A stretch of 64,000 bases of DNA from Okeania sp. SIO1I7 (GCA_010672585.1 JAAHGF010000005.1:26622-90621); one strand, 5' to 3'; shown: positions 1-8,723, numbered from the stretch's first letter. The notes: a model not told the origin generated them from the letters alone. A program made the numbers and translations.

Positions 1-1
1 C

Positions 2-166
2 AGTGTTTGTGGCCATGAATTAGAGATGTTTGGTGCTGTACTGCCTGATTGTACTGTGGAGAGAACTCATTGGATTGTTAATGGAGAACATCGTTGTGGT
101 TATTTAATAACTAGGAAAGACAAAAGTTACAGCAGGGAAGAGGGAGAAAAATATTTTCCTGTCTGA
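2..166 (+). CDS. sufR: SufR-like Fe-S transcriptional regulator, C-terminal fragment (5' end outside window)
   Basis: The first bases encode an open frame with no start in the window; it stops at TGA 164-166 and gives the last 54 residues of a protein. It reads VCGHELEMFGAVLPDC, then a third Cys in EHRCGYL, so three cysteines are spaced C-X13-C-X14-C. SufR, the cyanobacterial repressor of the sufBCDS iron-sulfur assembly operon, ends in a cysteine cluster of this kind that binds a [4Fe-4S] cluster. The DNA-binding winged helix would lie upstream of the window. SufR is usually encoded divergently from sufBCDS, which I cannot check here. The call rests on the cysteine spacing and my recognition of the surrounding residues. 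Confidence 0.75.
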   Translation, partial: SVCGHELEMFGAVLPDCTVERTHWIVNGEHRCGYLITRKDKSYSREEGEKYFPV

Positions 167-473
167 GGTTCATCATCAGCTTAACGAAGTCAGAAGTCAG
201 AAGTCAGAAGTCAGAAGTTGTTTTTGTCACGGGGATTTGAGTAAGTCTCCAAAAACATTTCGCCATTTCCTGACGGGGTGACGCGACCCAATTATTTTGA
301 TAAGTCCTAAACAACTTTAAAAATTAGTGTCTAATTCTGAGAAGACTTTTCTGGCGGAAATGCGACGCAAACATAATATAAGACCTACTCAAAACACTCA
401 AAAGTCAAAAGTAATTCTATATTTGTATCAACCTATTTTATCGTCAATTAAAAATATTAAATCAAAAATTCAT

Positions 474-842
474 ATGCAACAATCTCTGGAATTTTTAACA
501 GCGGAGGAATCTGCTCAAGTTGATGCAGCGCTCCTAACTTCCAAAGACAAGTTTTCAACGCGACTGGCCATTTATTCATTGAGGTGTCTGAAGCAAATAG
601 CAGAGGAAACGGGTTTAGCTCCAGAAGAAATACCCTCAGAGCAAATAACTACTTGGATTCAAAAGGACGAGAATATTAAGGAACATTTAGATGTAGATGC
701 TAACTTTGAGAGCTTTTTTACTAGGTTAGTCATCTCCTCGTTACGTCCTTTAAAAGAGGTTTCTCAAGAATTTGGCGTACCACTTCAAGATTTGACAGTC
801 CAACAGGTGGTTAAATGGTATGAGAAAGAGGGAATTCAATAA
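474..842 (+). CDS. Small conserved hypothetical protein with an internal duplication
   Basis: I do not recognise a named family. From ATG 474 the protein has 122 residues. The frame stays open upstream to a GTG at 327 (171 aa), but that extension is Lys/Asn-rich and less protein-like, so the internal ATG followed by MQQSLEFLTAEE is preferred. The body contains two related segments of about 45 residues: FSTRLAIYSLRCLKQIAEE and FFTRLVISSLRPLKEVSQE, each followed by a helix ending in a Trp-containing motif (TTWIQK, VKWYEK). This suggests a tandem duplication of a small helical unit. No signal peptide or membrane segment is seen. No neighbour suggests a role. Confidence 0.6.
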   Translation: MQQSLEFLTAEESAQVDAALLTSKDKFSTRLAIYSLRCLKQIAEETGLAPEEIPSEQITTWIQKDENIKEHLDVDANFESFFTRLVISSLRPLKEVSQEFGVPLQDLTVQQVVKWYEKEGIQ

Positions 843-1220
843 TGAATAATGAATAATGGATAATGGATAATGGATAATTGATAATTGATAATTACCTTGA
901 TTTATCTGAATTTCTCCCCTGCTCCCCTACTCCCCTGCTCCCCTGCTCCCCTACTCCCCTGCTCCCCTACTCCTCCAGGGCTAATTCATTGCCTGGGGAG
1001 AATATTAATATGAAGTACATTTAATTGTGCAAATATACAAATATCTCCATCTCCCATCTCCCCATCCCCCCAAATTCCCCTCCTGGGAGGGGGAGGGGCT
1101 AGGGGTGGGTCCCCATCTCCCCATCCCCCCATCAATTTTTCGCTCGCGTGACAATAAATAGACCCTGCCCTGCTCCCCTTGGCCGAAAATTCAGAGATTA
1201 AAAAAAATTTGCTTAGGGGG
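843..1220. repeat. Intergenic short-repeat block (heptamers and C-rich octamers)
   Basis: Just after the stop come iterations of ATAATGG/ATAATTG heptamers (843-895), then CTCCCCTG/CTCCCCTA octamers (914-973), then C-rich pieces around 1040-1140 including CCCCTCCTGGGAGGGG. A similar heptamer run (GTCAGAA) lies at 186-218. Iterated heptamers are typical short tandemly repeated repetitive (STRR) sequences of filamentous cyanobacteria. I see no gene here. Confidence 0.75.
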
Positions 1221-1249
1221 TTGACATTTCTGAAAAAGATATTTATAGT
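1221..1249 (+). promoter_or_regulatory. Sigma-70-type promoter for the 5S rRNA gene
   Basis: TTGACA at 1221-1226 is followed by a 17-bp spacer and TATAGT at 1244-1249. Box sequences and spacing are near consensus, and the element lies about 80 bp upstream of the 5S gene, with no 23S gene in between. Function is inferred. Confidence 0.65.
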
Positions 1250-1330
1250 AGTAAATGTAAGGAAAAGAAAGCGCCCAATACTTTAAACGGTTTAAGGCAA
1301 AAATAATTAATCTATATAATTATCAGCTTT

Positions 1331-1449
1331 TCCTGGTGTCTATGACGTAGTGGACCCACTCCGATCCATCCCGAACTCGGAAGTTAAACACTACAGTGGC
1401 GAAGATACTCGGTGGGTAGCCGCCCGGTAAAATAGCGCGATGCCAGGTT
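1331..1449 (+). rRNA. rrf: 5S ribosomal RNA (orphan gene)
   Basis: The segment opens with TCCTGGTGTCTATGACG and closes with GATGCCAGGT, which pair as helix I. Inside are the conserved 5S loop elements CCATCCCGAACTCGGAAGTT and GGTGGGTAGCCGCC. Length is about 118 nt, as expected for bacterial 5S. No 16S, 23S or tRNA sequence is present in the 1.3 kb upstream, so this copy is detached from any rRNA operon. It has its own promoter-like element at 1221-1249 and a terminator directly downstream. Confidence 0.95.
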
Positions 1450-1456
1450 AAATATA

Positions 1457-1499
1457 AACAAAGGTTCTCTTAACGATACGAGGGAGCCTTTGTTTTTTT
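1457..1499 (+). terminator. Rho-independent terminator of the 5S gene
   Basis: ACAAAGG and CTCxx arms pair with GAGGGAG and CCTTTGT across a loop at about 1470-1479, and the stem is followed by seven T residues. It lies immediately 3' of the 5S gene. Confidence 0.85.
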
Positions 1500-1570
1500 A
1501 GTGAATTTATTTAATTTATAGCGGTTTTCAGCTAGATGAAGTACAGGGTAGGTTCAACAATTAATAATTA

Positions 1571-2002
1571 TTGCTCTGCTGATTAACTATCAAAGTATTG
1601 AAATATAAAGGTTTCAGCCTTATTAGCTTGAAAAAAAGTGCCAGCTTTTCGGTCAAGAAAGCTCAAAAAACTAGCATTTTGTGCAAGAGTTGGGCAGAAA
1701 AATTAAGGGACAATTCTTCCAACTACATCCTCTGTAATTCCTATTTCTCCTGACTCGTTCCTCCTGAGTTCCCCTCCTGGGAGGGGTGAGGGTAGGAGAC
1801 AGGAGACAGGAGACAGGAGAAAAGGGAATGAGGGAGGAGGTAGGAGCTAGGTTTTGTAAGAATGATTTTTCTGCCCAACTATTATGCGCCTAAAATACGC
1901 TCCTTTTTGAGCGTGAAGAGCTGAAAAATTTGCACTTTTTTCGAGTCCAAAAAGGCTAAAATCTTTATCTGTAAATACTTTTAGATTTAATCAGCAAACC
2001 CT
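1571..2002. mobile_element. Family R1 small non-autonomous element, long version with inverted arms
   Basis: The left arm begins with GCTGATTAACTATCAAAGTA. The right arm ends CTTTTAGATTTAATCAGC + AAACCCT. The two arms are diverged inverted copies of the same sequence, which includes the motif CTCTTCACGCTC + AAAAAGGAG seen in other R1 copies (23795, 28335, 35151, 35931). The middle holds ACAGGAG heptamers (about 1798-1821). There is no coding potential. It fills most of the 1.5-2.1 kb spacer. Confidence 0.6.
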
Positions 2003-2124
2003 GAAACGCCTGTACTGTCATAAAACTGTCATCAAGATGTTGAAATAATGATAAACACAAATTAGATTGATTATAGTTATGATACTATCCTGAAGACTAA
2101 TCTTATTTCTCATTACTAATAACT

Positions 2125-2616
2125 ATGAGCAATTTATCTGGAAAAAAAGTAGAATTTCCTGAATTTTATCAACAGACATATGGTTTATCCTATGCAGATG
2201 AAATAGCTACTCTTAAATATGGCTATGCGATGTTGACTATTGCTGGAGCAGATGGAGAAGTAAGCGTTGCAGAAATGAATTGGTTGATAAATCATCAACG
2301 TTCTATAAATGTGCCAGAAGAAATTATTGAGGCATACAAAGTATTTGACTATAAAAATGCTAACTTGGAAGAGCTAGTTCCTGATATTAATAGATGTGAT
2401 GTGCCTTTTAGTGTTCCTAGGACATTAATTTTTGATGCCATTCAAATGTGTAGAGCAGATTCAGAATTCGCCACTCAAGAACAAATGGCAGTCAAAAAAG
2501 CAGCTAAACTTTTAGGAGTTCCTGATGATATTGTATTAGCTCTAAACCGTCTGGTGGATCAAGAAGAAAGCCTAAATGCTATGCGGAGGGCATTGCTGGA
2601 GACAGAGAGATTATAA
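2125..2616 (+). CDS. TerB-like (tellurite-resistance TerB family) protein
   Basis: The protein has 163 residues, is soluble and mostly helical. The segment TIAGADGEVSVAEMNWLI (about residues 38-55) and the later CRADSEFATQEQMAVKKAAK resemble the paired acidic helical motifs of TerB-fold proteins, where an ADGE-type motif near the N-terminus is characteristic and may bind metal. TerB-fold proteins act in stress and envelope-associated complexes in other bacteria; the cyanobacterial members have no fixed function, and tellurite resistance should not be assumed. There is no ter operon around it. The start is the first ATG after an AT-rich leader and has no strong Shine-Dalgarno sequence. Confidence 0.7.
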   Translation: MSNLSGKKVEFPEFYQQTYGLSYADEIATLKYGYAMLTIAGADGEVSVAEMNWLINHQRSINVPEEIIEAYKVFDYKNANLEELVPDINRCDVPFSVPRTLIFDAIQMCRADSEFATQEQMAVKKAAKLLGVPDDIVLALNRLVDQEESLNAMRRALLETERL

Positions 2617-2963
2617 TTATAGTCGGAATTCACCTAATATATTCTACTAAGAACTTGGATTTACACAAAATTATTAATATGTCAGTGTAAACCAACTTTC
2701 TTTAGAAAAAATTATGAAATCTAATTATACCACCAAAAATAATATTAGACAATAGACATCAATTATTCGGTAAATATACAGACAAAATTGCAGATATGTC
2801 GGTGCAACTGCTTGATACTCTTGTATAAATCCAAGGGTGAATATCTATAGAAAATTTAGTTTTTTCGGGCTTTTAAACCTTATCTCCTAGATAACTAAAG
2901 CCTTCTTGCTTCTTCCTGACCCTTACTTTTTTTTTCCTTCTTCCTTCTTGCTTCTTCCTTTTT
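2617..2963. other. Intergenic spacer with a dispersed repeat
   Basis: This stretch is AT-rich with no gene. The part at about 2848-2960 (GAAAATTTAGTTTTTTCGGG, then CTAGATAACTAAAGCCTTCT and a TTCTTCC-type run) recurs at about 53975-54060, so it is a dispersed repeat. Confidence 0.6.
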
Positions 2964-3992
2964 CTACTTTGAAATAAAATGTACCCAAAAACTCCCATCT
3001 GGCATACAAACATTCCGAATTAATCGATAAGAATAATGTAAATAAGCACCACTTAGGTCAGTGCGATATCCAGTAGAAAACCATTCGCCATAGGGGTCAT
3101 GGATAAATAATCCTTCATTATCAAAACCAACACCGACAATCAGATGACCAAAAGCAGTAAAATAACTATGTACAGCCACAGGATTTCCTGCTATTAGCCA
3201 ATCTTTAACTTCTTCAATAGTAGCATTAGTTTTAACATTATCTCTACATCCATAATCTCTCACAATCCTAGCTAGATGATCTGGACTATGACGACTGTAA
3301 CCTTGATTTAAAGCATATTCATAAAGTTCATCTTCAAATTGACCATAATTAGACCTTCGATTAGCCTGCAAAAACTCTAAACAGGAGGCGATAGAAGTAA
3401 TATTACATAAACCTGTAGGATTATACCAATCATCTAGTTTTGATTTGTAGGGAACCTTAATTCTAACAGTATCTGGTTTAAGCTTGGGATGCACAACTTG
3501 ATTATTTTCTAAAATTTCAATATGTTTTTCATGAATATACCAAACTCCTAAACTATTGTGCTTATTATTCCGAAAAGCAATTCGGAAGTGGTTTCTAACT
3601 GGAACATAAGCCAAAAGTTGAAATTCTTGATTGGCCGGAATCTGGTGTTTTTCTGACTCAGTTAATTGAGAAGATTGAAGGGGTCTAGACTTAAGAATAG
3701 TATCTTTTTTAGTTTTGAGGATAATTGGGGCTGCCGGAATATTTGCTTCCTTGGCCTCGAATAACTTTTTCGTAGTTTTCTCACCTAAATATCCAGCCTC
3801 ACCACTTTTTTGATCCACTTGAAACCGATGAAGTGCTGCTGTAGTTAATGGGCCAAATATGCCATCCACTGGAGGGTTAAGCATATTTAGGTCAATGAGT
3901 ATGGCCTGAATCTCGCGAGTGAGGTGCTCATCATCGGCGAGGGTTTTGACATCGTATTTAAGGTCTGTCCCCAGAAAGTCTTTGAGTTCCAT
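2964..3992 (-). CDS. Peptidoglycan-binding domain / C39-like cysteine peptidase
   Basis: The protein has 342 residues and two modules. Residues about 20-80 form a peptidoglycan-binding type 1 domain: helices around LTREIQAILIDLNML, the signature PPVDGIFGPLTTAALHRFQ, and a final helix. After a basic linker with an SH3-like beta stretch (about 110-165), residues about 185-335 match the papain-like C39_2 fold. The likely catalytic Cys is in PTGLCNITSIASCLEFL, the His in AFGHLIVGVGFD and the Asp in FIHDPYGEW. It probably cleaves peptides in the envelope, but no signal peptide is visible, so location is uncertain. It is transcribed alone. Confidence 0.75.
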   Translation of the reverse strand: MELKDFLGTDLKYDVKTLADDEHLTREIQAILIDLNMLNPPVDGIFGPLTTAALHRFQVDQKSGEAGYLGEKTTKKLFEAKEANIPAAPIILKTKKDTILKSRPLQSSQLTESEKHQIPANQEFQLLAYVPVRNHFRIAFRNNKHNSLGVWYIHEKHIEILENNQVVHPKLKPDTVRIKVPYKSKLDDWYNPTGLCNITSIASCLEFLQANRRSNYGQFEDELYEYALNQGYSRHSPDHLARIVRDYGCRDNVKTNATIEEVKDWLIAGNPVAVHSYFTAFGHLIVGVGFDNEGLFIHDPYGEWFSTGYRTDLSGAYLHYSYRLIRNVCMPDGSFWVHFISK

Positions 3993-4389
3993 GCTAGGTT
4001 AATGATCACTAGGAAATAGCTAATCAGCAGCATAGTATACTCTGACTCTAGACTCAACTCGGAAATGGGACACTTTTGAGAAAGAGTTGGGCAATGGGGA
4101 GACAGAATTAATTATTGGAGGGAGCTAAAGGGAAGTTGCTACCTCTTAGGTAACTAGACCTTCACGCACGGGAGCAAGATGCTCCCACTGGCCAACAACT
4201 GAATCTTGACAGACTACTACTTTTGATTGCTCGGTGCGTTAAGGCGAACATATTCAATTTAGCAAAATAGTATCGGAATAGTTATTGCCATTTATTTAAT
4301 CTTCTATATTTGCAAGCATCCAGATATCTATAACCCCTCTCCGAGAATTTATGCAAATTTAAATAGAAAAAATAAAAATTGTCCAAAAA

Positions 4390-4663
4390 ATCATGATTTT
4401 TATCTCAACGTTGGTTGAAGACCCGCGCTCTCCCGAAGGGGAGCGTCGTATGGGAAAACCAATCAATAAGAGCGGTTTTTACACATAGTATGCTATAGTA
4501 AACAAATCTAGGCTGCTGGGCTAGCAGTGTCAGTCTGTGGAGCGACTGTAAGACCGAAAAGAGGCTCGACCTTGGAGGCTGGTGCATTGAAGCAGAAAGG
4601 CCTAATCAGCGATGGTTAGGAATCCCGCGCTGTACCGTCAGGTCAGCGTCGGGAGGATGTCAA
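4390..4663 (+). mobile_element. Stranded right end of an IS200/IS605 (TnpB-type) element with possible omega-RNA
   Basis: The segment contains no ORF of note but ends with a hairpin typical of the right ends of TnpB-carrying elements: GGAATCCCGCGCTG at 4619, a short loop, then CAGCGTCGGGAGGATGTCAA ending at 4663. Upstream lie further GC-rich stems and the motif TGAAGCAGAAAGGCC near 4586, which is common in the RNA-coding 3' part of such elements in cyanobacteria. No tnpB gene is attached. Assignment is by pattern recognition only; the left boundary is approximate. Confidence 0.4.
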
Positions 4664-4681
4664 TGAGCCAGATAACTTATG

Positions 4682-4802
4682 TAACTATTGGACAATAGAT
4701 AAATCAAACATCAATCTCCCGAAACTCAGCGATCGCTTTCCCCTGACTGTATCTAAACTCAAAATAACTATTGGACAATAGATAAATCAAACATCAATCC
4801 CC
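4682..4802. repeat. Direct repeat pair with a CTATTGGACAATAG palindrome
   Basis: A 34-bp sequence starting TAACTATTGGACAATAGATA is present at about 4682-4716 and again at about 4767-4801, 85 bp apart. Each copy is followed within 30 bp by a HIP1 site. The palindromic core CTATTGGACAATAG also occurs in family R3 elements (about 11031 and 33305). Confidence 0.7.
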
Positions 4803-4902
4803 TGAAAGTGAGCGATCGCTTGAGTAAGGGACTAGCAAAAAAATAGCTTACCAGATCGTCTTTTGTGTAACAAAGCCATTATTAATTATTAATTGTTGAA
4901 AC

Positions 4903-6201
4903 CTACTTAGGTCGAAACGCTACTACTCCATAAGCATCAACAGATAAATATTTTGATGCCGCCTGTTGAATATCTGACGAGTCAAGTGCTTGAATATGTT
5001 GAGGATAACTGAGTGCTGGTGCTAAGTCTCCCACTATTGAGTGATAGTAACCATATAAATTAGCTCGATCGCTTGGTGTCTCGTTGGCAAAAACAAATCT
5101 GTTGGCGACTAATGTCCTAATACGTTTAATTTCTGTTTCTGTCACTGACTCTTGTTGGATAGTATGTATGTGGTGAGCGATCGCTGCTTCTACTTCAGAT
5201 AAATTTTCTTCTGGCAACCTAGCGGATATATAGAAAACTCCTTGATGACGATGACTCATATTACTCACACCAATAGAATAAACCAAACCTCGTTCTTCCC
5301 GTAAGTCACGCACTAGGCGAGATGTTTTTCCCCGACTCAAAATAGTTGCCAGTACATCTAAGGTATAAGTTTCATGTAATTGAGTTAACCCCGGTACTCG
5401 CCAAAGCATGATTAACCTTGCTTGTTGAAGAGCTTCGTCAACTACTTCATGGCGAACTATTTTTGTAAAAGGTGGTTCTGGGGTTAAATTATTTGTGGGT
5501 GGTAGTGGAGGTATTTCTGGAATATTTTGGCTGTTTTCAGCTTCGGTAAATGAGCTAGCAACGATATCAATTAATTCTTCTACTGGTAAATTTCCGACTA
5601 CAGTAGCAGTCATGGAAGTAGGTTGATACCAGGTATGGTGAAAGTCGCGCATTTGTTGGGGTTGCAGTTGAGAAATAATTTTAGCAGGACCTAATACCGG
5701 ACGACGATAGGGTAATTTTTCAAAGGCGGTTTCAATAGCTTTTCGGTAACAACGACGGTTAAGGTTATCATCTGAGCGCCGAATTTCTTCTAGTACAACA
5801 TACCGCTCTCTTTCAAAAGAGTCATCAGTAATACTGGCATTGAGGAGTACTTCCCACTGCAAAGGTGCTAATTTGGCAAAGTCTTTAGGAGCAGTGGTAA
5901 TGTAAAAGTGGGTGTAGTCTTGGCTAGTGGCGGCGTTCATTACCGCACCTTGTTGTTCCACTAAGCGTTCAAATTCACCACCAGGGAGTTTGGGAGTGCC
6001 TTTGAAAATTAGATGCTCAAGAAAATGGGCCATGCCATTAATTGTTTCAGACTCAACTGCAGAGCCAACGTTTAGCCAAATATTGAGATTAACTGCTTCA
6101 ACTGGTAGGTGTTCGGCAATGATAGTAAGTCCATTTGGTAGTTGGTGGATAGTAGGGGTGTTTAGAGATTCGAGGGTTGGTTGGACTAGGGTTGAGGTCA
6201 T
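4903..6201 (-). CDS. M16 family zinc peptidase (processing-peptidase-like)
   Basis: The protein has 432 residues from ATG 6201. The inverted zinc motif HFLEH is at about residues 59-63, and the third ligand is probably one of the Glu pair in YVVLEEIRRSDD about 75 residues later. The C-terminal half carries the inactive M16-like domain, with REERGLVYSIGVS typical of the second half. Cyanobacterial M16 proteins of this size often occur as an active/inactive pair; no partner is present here. The frame is open to another ATG at 6249, but that codon lies in a dispersed repeat end (AGACATCTCCAGAAAAGAG, as near 33715-33735 and 42826-42843), so the shorter start is preferred. No signal peptide is visible. 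Confidence 0.85.
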   Translation of the reverse strand: MTSTLVQPTLESLNTPTIHQLPNGLTIIAEHLPVEAVNLNIWLNVGSAVESETINGMAHFLEHLIFKGTPKLPGGEFERLVEQQGAVMNAATSQDYTHFYITTAPKDFAKLAPLQWEVLLNASITDDSFERERYVVLEEIRRSDDNLNRRCYRKAIETAFEKLPYRRPVLGPAKIISQLQPQQMRDFHHTWYQPTSMTATVVGNLPVEELIDIVASSFTEAENSQNIPEIPPLPPTNNLTPEPPFTKIVRHEVVDEALQQARLIMLWRVPGLTQLHETYTLDVLATILSRGKTSRLVRDLREERGLVYSIGVSNMSHRHQGVFYISARLPEENLSEVEAAIAHHIHTIQQESVTETEIKRIRTLVANRFVFANETPSDRANLYGYYHSIVGDLAPALSYPQHIQALDSSDIQQAASKYLSVDAYGVVAFRPK

Positions 6202-6304
6202 TCTTGATTTTTTCTGTGGTTTACCTTTCTCAATATATATATTAGACATCTCCAGAAAAGAGGGAACAGGGAATAGGGAATAGGAAACAGGGAGAAATAA
6301 TTAA

Positions 6305-6590
6305 GGACTTACGCATGAACGCTATTGGTAGGGTGTGTTAGTGGTAGCTTCAAGAATTTAGAATTTAGAATTTAGAATTTAGAATTACCTCTCCTTTAAA
6401 TACGGATAGGATTGAATCAAAGGAAAATTTTTCTTCTCTTGGTCGATTGGATATGGTTAGGAAACCCATCCATCCCACCCTACGGGAAACTGCGCTAACG
6501 ACCACTTTTTATCCTCTTAAAAGAGGAGGCTTTCAACCACAATTTTTCGGTAACGCACAAAGCACTATATATATTGAAATGCCTAAGTCC
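6305..6590. mobile_element. Family R3 element interrupted by a family R2 element
   Basis: The outer element begins GGACTTACGCATGAACGCTA and ends AATGCCTAAGTCC, imperfect inverted ends. Inside, about 6356-6553, lies a family R2 copy: ATTTAGA heptamers and ATTACCTC at the left, AGAGGAGGCTTTCAACC and TTTTTCGGTAA at the right. This is a nested insertion. After it, 6600-6900 holds TTTTGAAC/TTTTGACT-type short repeats and no gene. Confidence 0.65.
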
Positions 6591-6920
6591 TGGCAAATTT
6601 TTGGCGATTTTAGTTGATTTTTATAGCAGAAGGAAGAAGGAAGAGGCAAGAAGGAAAAATATTGCTTTGTCTTAGTTTTAGGCTTTTGATCTTTCATTGT
6701 CCCTACCTACTCTCCCTACTCCTTACAAGGAATCAACGATTCCTATTGACCACTATAATTTTCTTCTTACTTTGAACTTTTAACTTTGAACTTTTAACTT
6801 TCTTCGTTGATTCCTATTGACCAATATATTTTTCTTCTTACTTTTAACTTTTGACTTTTGACTTTTGACTTTCTTCTGCCTTTCTTCCACCAAGGTATAA
6901 GTATTCAAGCGGATATGATA

Positions 6921-8429
6921 TTACAACCAAATATTAGGAAATATTGATTTCCCTATCTCTCTGACAGACTTATTAATTGTCCTGGCAAATTGAATATGCT
7001 CTTCATCTTTTTCTACGGGAATAATATTAGCTTTCTGTCCTAATTTAAACTTATCTACTACTAAGTTAGCTGCTTCTAAACCTGTTACATAAGCTTTTTC
7101 CTGAGACCATGAACCGTGACGGTTAACAATCCAATCTCCGCTCATAAATACATTCTCAAAACTTGTTTTAGCAGGGAGTAAATACTGATAACTACCAGGA
7201 AAAAAGTGAGTGACTGCTTCTCTAACTCTAACGACACTTTGGTCAATAATTTCTGCTTCTATAAATTCTGGAATACAAGTTGCTAAATATGTCTGTACCA
7301 TTTTAATAATTTCTCGATCGCTCAAAGGTAAAAACTGATTAGCATGATAAAAATCTACTTCTACAACTGTTCCTGGTTCATGGTGGAATTCATCATGTAA
7401 AGCATTCAAATCAAAAAACGTCCAACCTGTAGTTGTATCAAATCCAAAACAAGCATTAGAAGCACGAGGAATTGAAATTTTTCGGTCGAACCATAATCTG
7501 GTTCCTAATACATCAACTCCACCTAAATTATTAATATTCCTAAATTCTTGACGACTTTGCAGAGCCTCACTCCCTGCCATAATCTTTTTCATTCCACTAA
7601 TACCAACAGCAAAAATTACCGCATCTGCTTCAAATATTTGGTCTTCACAAACAACCTTTGTTGCTTTGCTATTATCATCAACAATTAGGTCAGTAACTCG
7701 CTGTTTTGTCAGAACTTTTCCACCTAGATTTTCGATGTTTTCTACCCAAGGTTTAAATATCATTTCTCCTACAGTTCCCCGACACCAAACTACATCAAAA
7801 TCTGGTTGATGAGCTAGGATAAAATAATATAACATTCCCAATGCAGCAGCAGCCGAACATTGTTCTCCCGGAGCAAATAAACCAACTAATAACATGGCGT
7901 TAAAAGCATCATCATATAATCTTTTAGTCACGCCATATTGTTTGAATAATTCTCTCGCTGTTACTGAGTCATATCTTCGCCAAGCTTCATCAGAATTATC
8001 AAAATCTATCACAGAATAAAGCAGTGGGAGAGCAGAAAGGCGATCGCTTAAAGGCAACCGTTTAAATTGAGTATAAATAAAAGTACCAAGAGGCGTTGGT
8101 AAAGGTGGTAAATCTTGAAAAATAGGTGATTCTACCTCTAACCCAGCAGGAGAATATTGAGCTGAACGAGTCCAGGGAGTGAATGGATCAAGGTTTAACT
8201 TCTTGACAAGAGAAAATATGTTATGGTAAGGATACCAAAAACCATGTATGCCCACTTCTACGGAACGGCCTCCGGGAGTTTTCCAGCCAGCGACTAAACC
8301 ACCGGGATAAGGGCCAGCTTCTAGGAGTGTAACGTCATAGCCGTTTTTGGCTAGGTGGTGAGTGGCTCCTAAACCAGCCCAACCAGCACCAACTACTACT
8401 ATCTTTGGAGTTTTAATTTCTGTTGTCAT
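6921..8429 (-). CDS. FAD-dependent oxidoreductase, carotene-desaturase/amine-oxidase superfamily
   Basis: The protein has 502 residues. It opens with a dinucleotide-binding fold, IVVVGAGWAGLGATHHLAKN then TLLEAG (about residues 10-40), followed by PGGLVAGWKTPGGRSVEVGI, as in phytoene and zeta-carotene desaturases. The C-terminus has the second FAD motif, NVFMSGDWIVNRHGSWSQEKAYVTGLEAAN, near residues 440-470. This matches the desaturase superfamily, but the sequence is not clearly CrtP, CrtQ or CrtH, so the substrate (a carotenoid, a quinone-type compound or another lipid) is unknown. There is no signal peptide and no operon partner. Length is normal for the family. Confidence 0.7.
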   Translation of the reverse strand: MTTEIKTPKIVVVGAGWAGLGATHHLAKNGYDVTLLEAGPYPGGLVAGWKTPGGRSVEVGIHGFWYPYHNIFSLVKKLNLDPFTPWTRSAQYSPAGLEVESPIFQDLPPLPTPLGTFIYTQFKRLPLSDRLSALPLLYSVIDFDNSDEAWRRYDSVTARELFKQYGVTKRLYDDAFNAMLLVGLFAPGEQCSAAAALGMLYYFILAHQPDFDVVWCRGTVGEMIFKPWVENIENLGGKVLTKQRVTDLIVDDNSKATKVVCEDQIFEADAVIFAVGISGMKKIMAGSEALQSRQEFRNINNLGGVDVLGTRLWFDRKISIPRASNACFGFDTTTGWTFFDLNALHDEFHHEPGTVVEVDFYHANQFLPLSDREIIKMVQTYLATCIPEFIEAEIIDQSVVRVREAVTHFFPGSYQYLLPAKTSFENVFMSGDWIVNRHGSWSQEKAYVTGLEAANLVVDKFKLGQKANIIPVEKDEEHIQFARTINKSVREIGKSIFPNIWL

Positions 8430-8593
8430 ACTACTTTTTTTTAAGTCAAAAATTCAGTAATGTTTGTGGATTTTCTCAAGCCAATTTTCAGGCAAGTTTC
8501 CCAATTTTCTTCTAATTTGCTTAATTTTCTAGTAGTTGTCAAGGCTGTGCATAGATAATATTTTGAAAGAGAAAGGATATGAGAAGAGATTTC

Positions 8594-8723
8594 AATAATT
8601 GATAATTGATAATGAATAATTGATAATTACCTCTCTCTAAAAGCAAGAGGATTGATGCGGTAGGGAATTTTTTTTCTTGTTTTTCCTTTAAAATAGAGGC
8701 TTTCAAGCTTAATTATTCGGTAA
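8594..8723. mobile_element. Family R2 small element (short version)
   Basis: Starts with TCAATAATTGATAATTGATA, then ATTACCTCTC, carries an inner pair AGAGGATTG / AATAGAGGCTTTCAA and ends AATTATTCGGTAA. It is non-coding. The same ends occur at 8868, 10093, 10517, 19249, 28137, 33348, 50120 and 55058. Confidence 0.6.
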
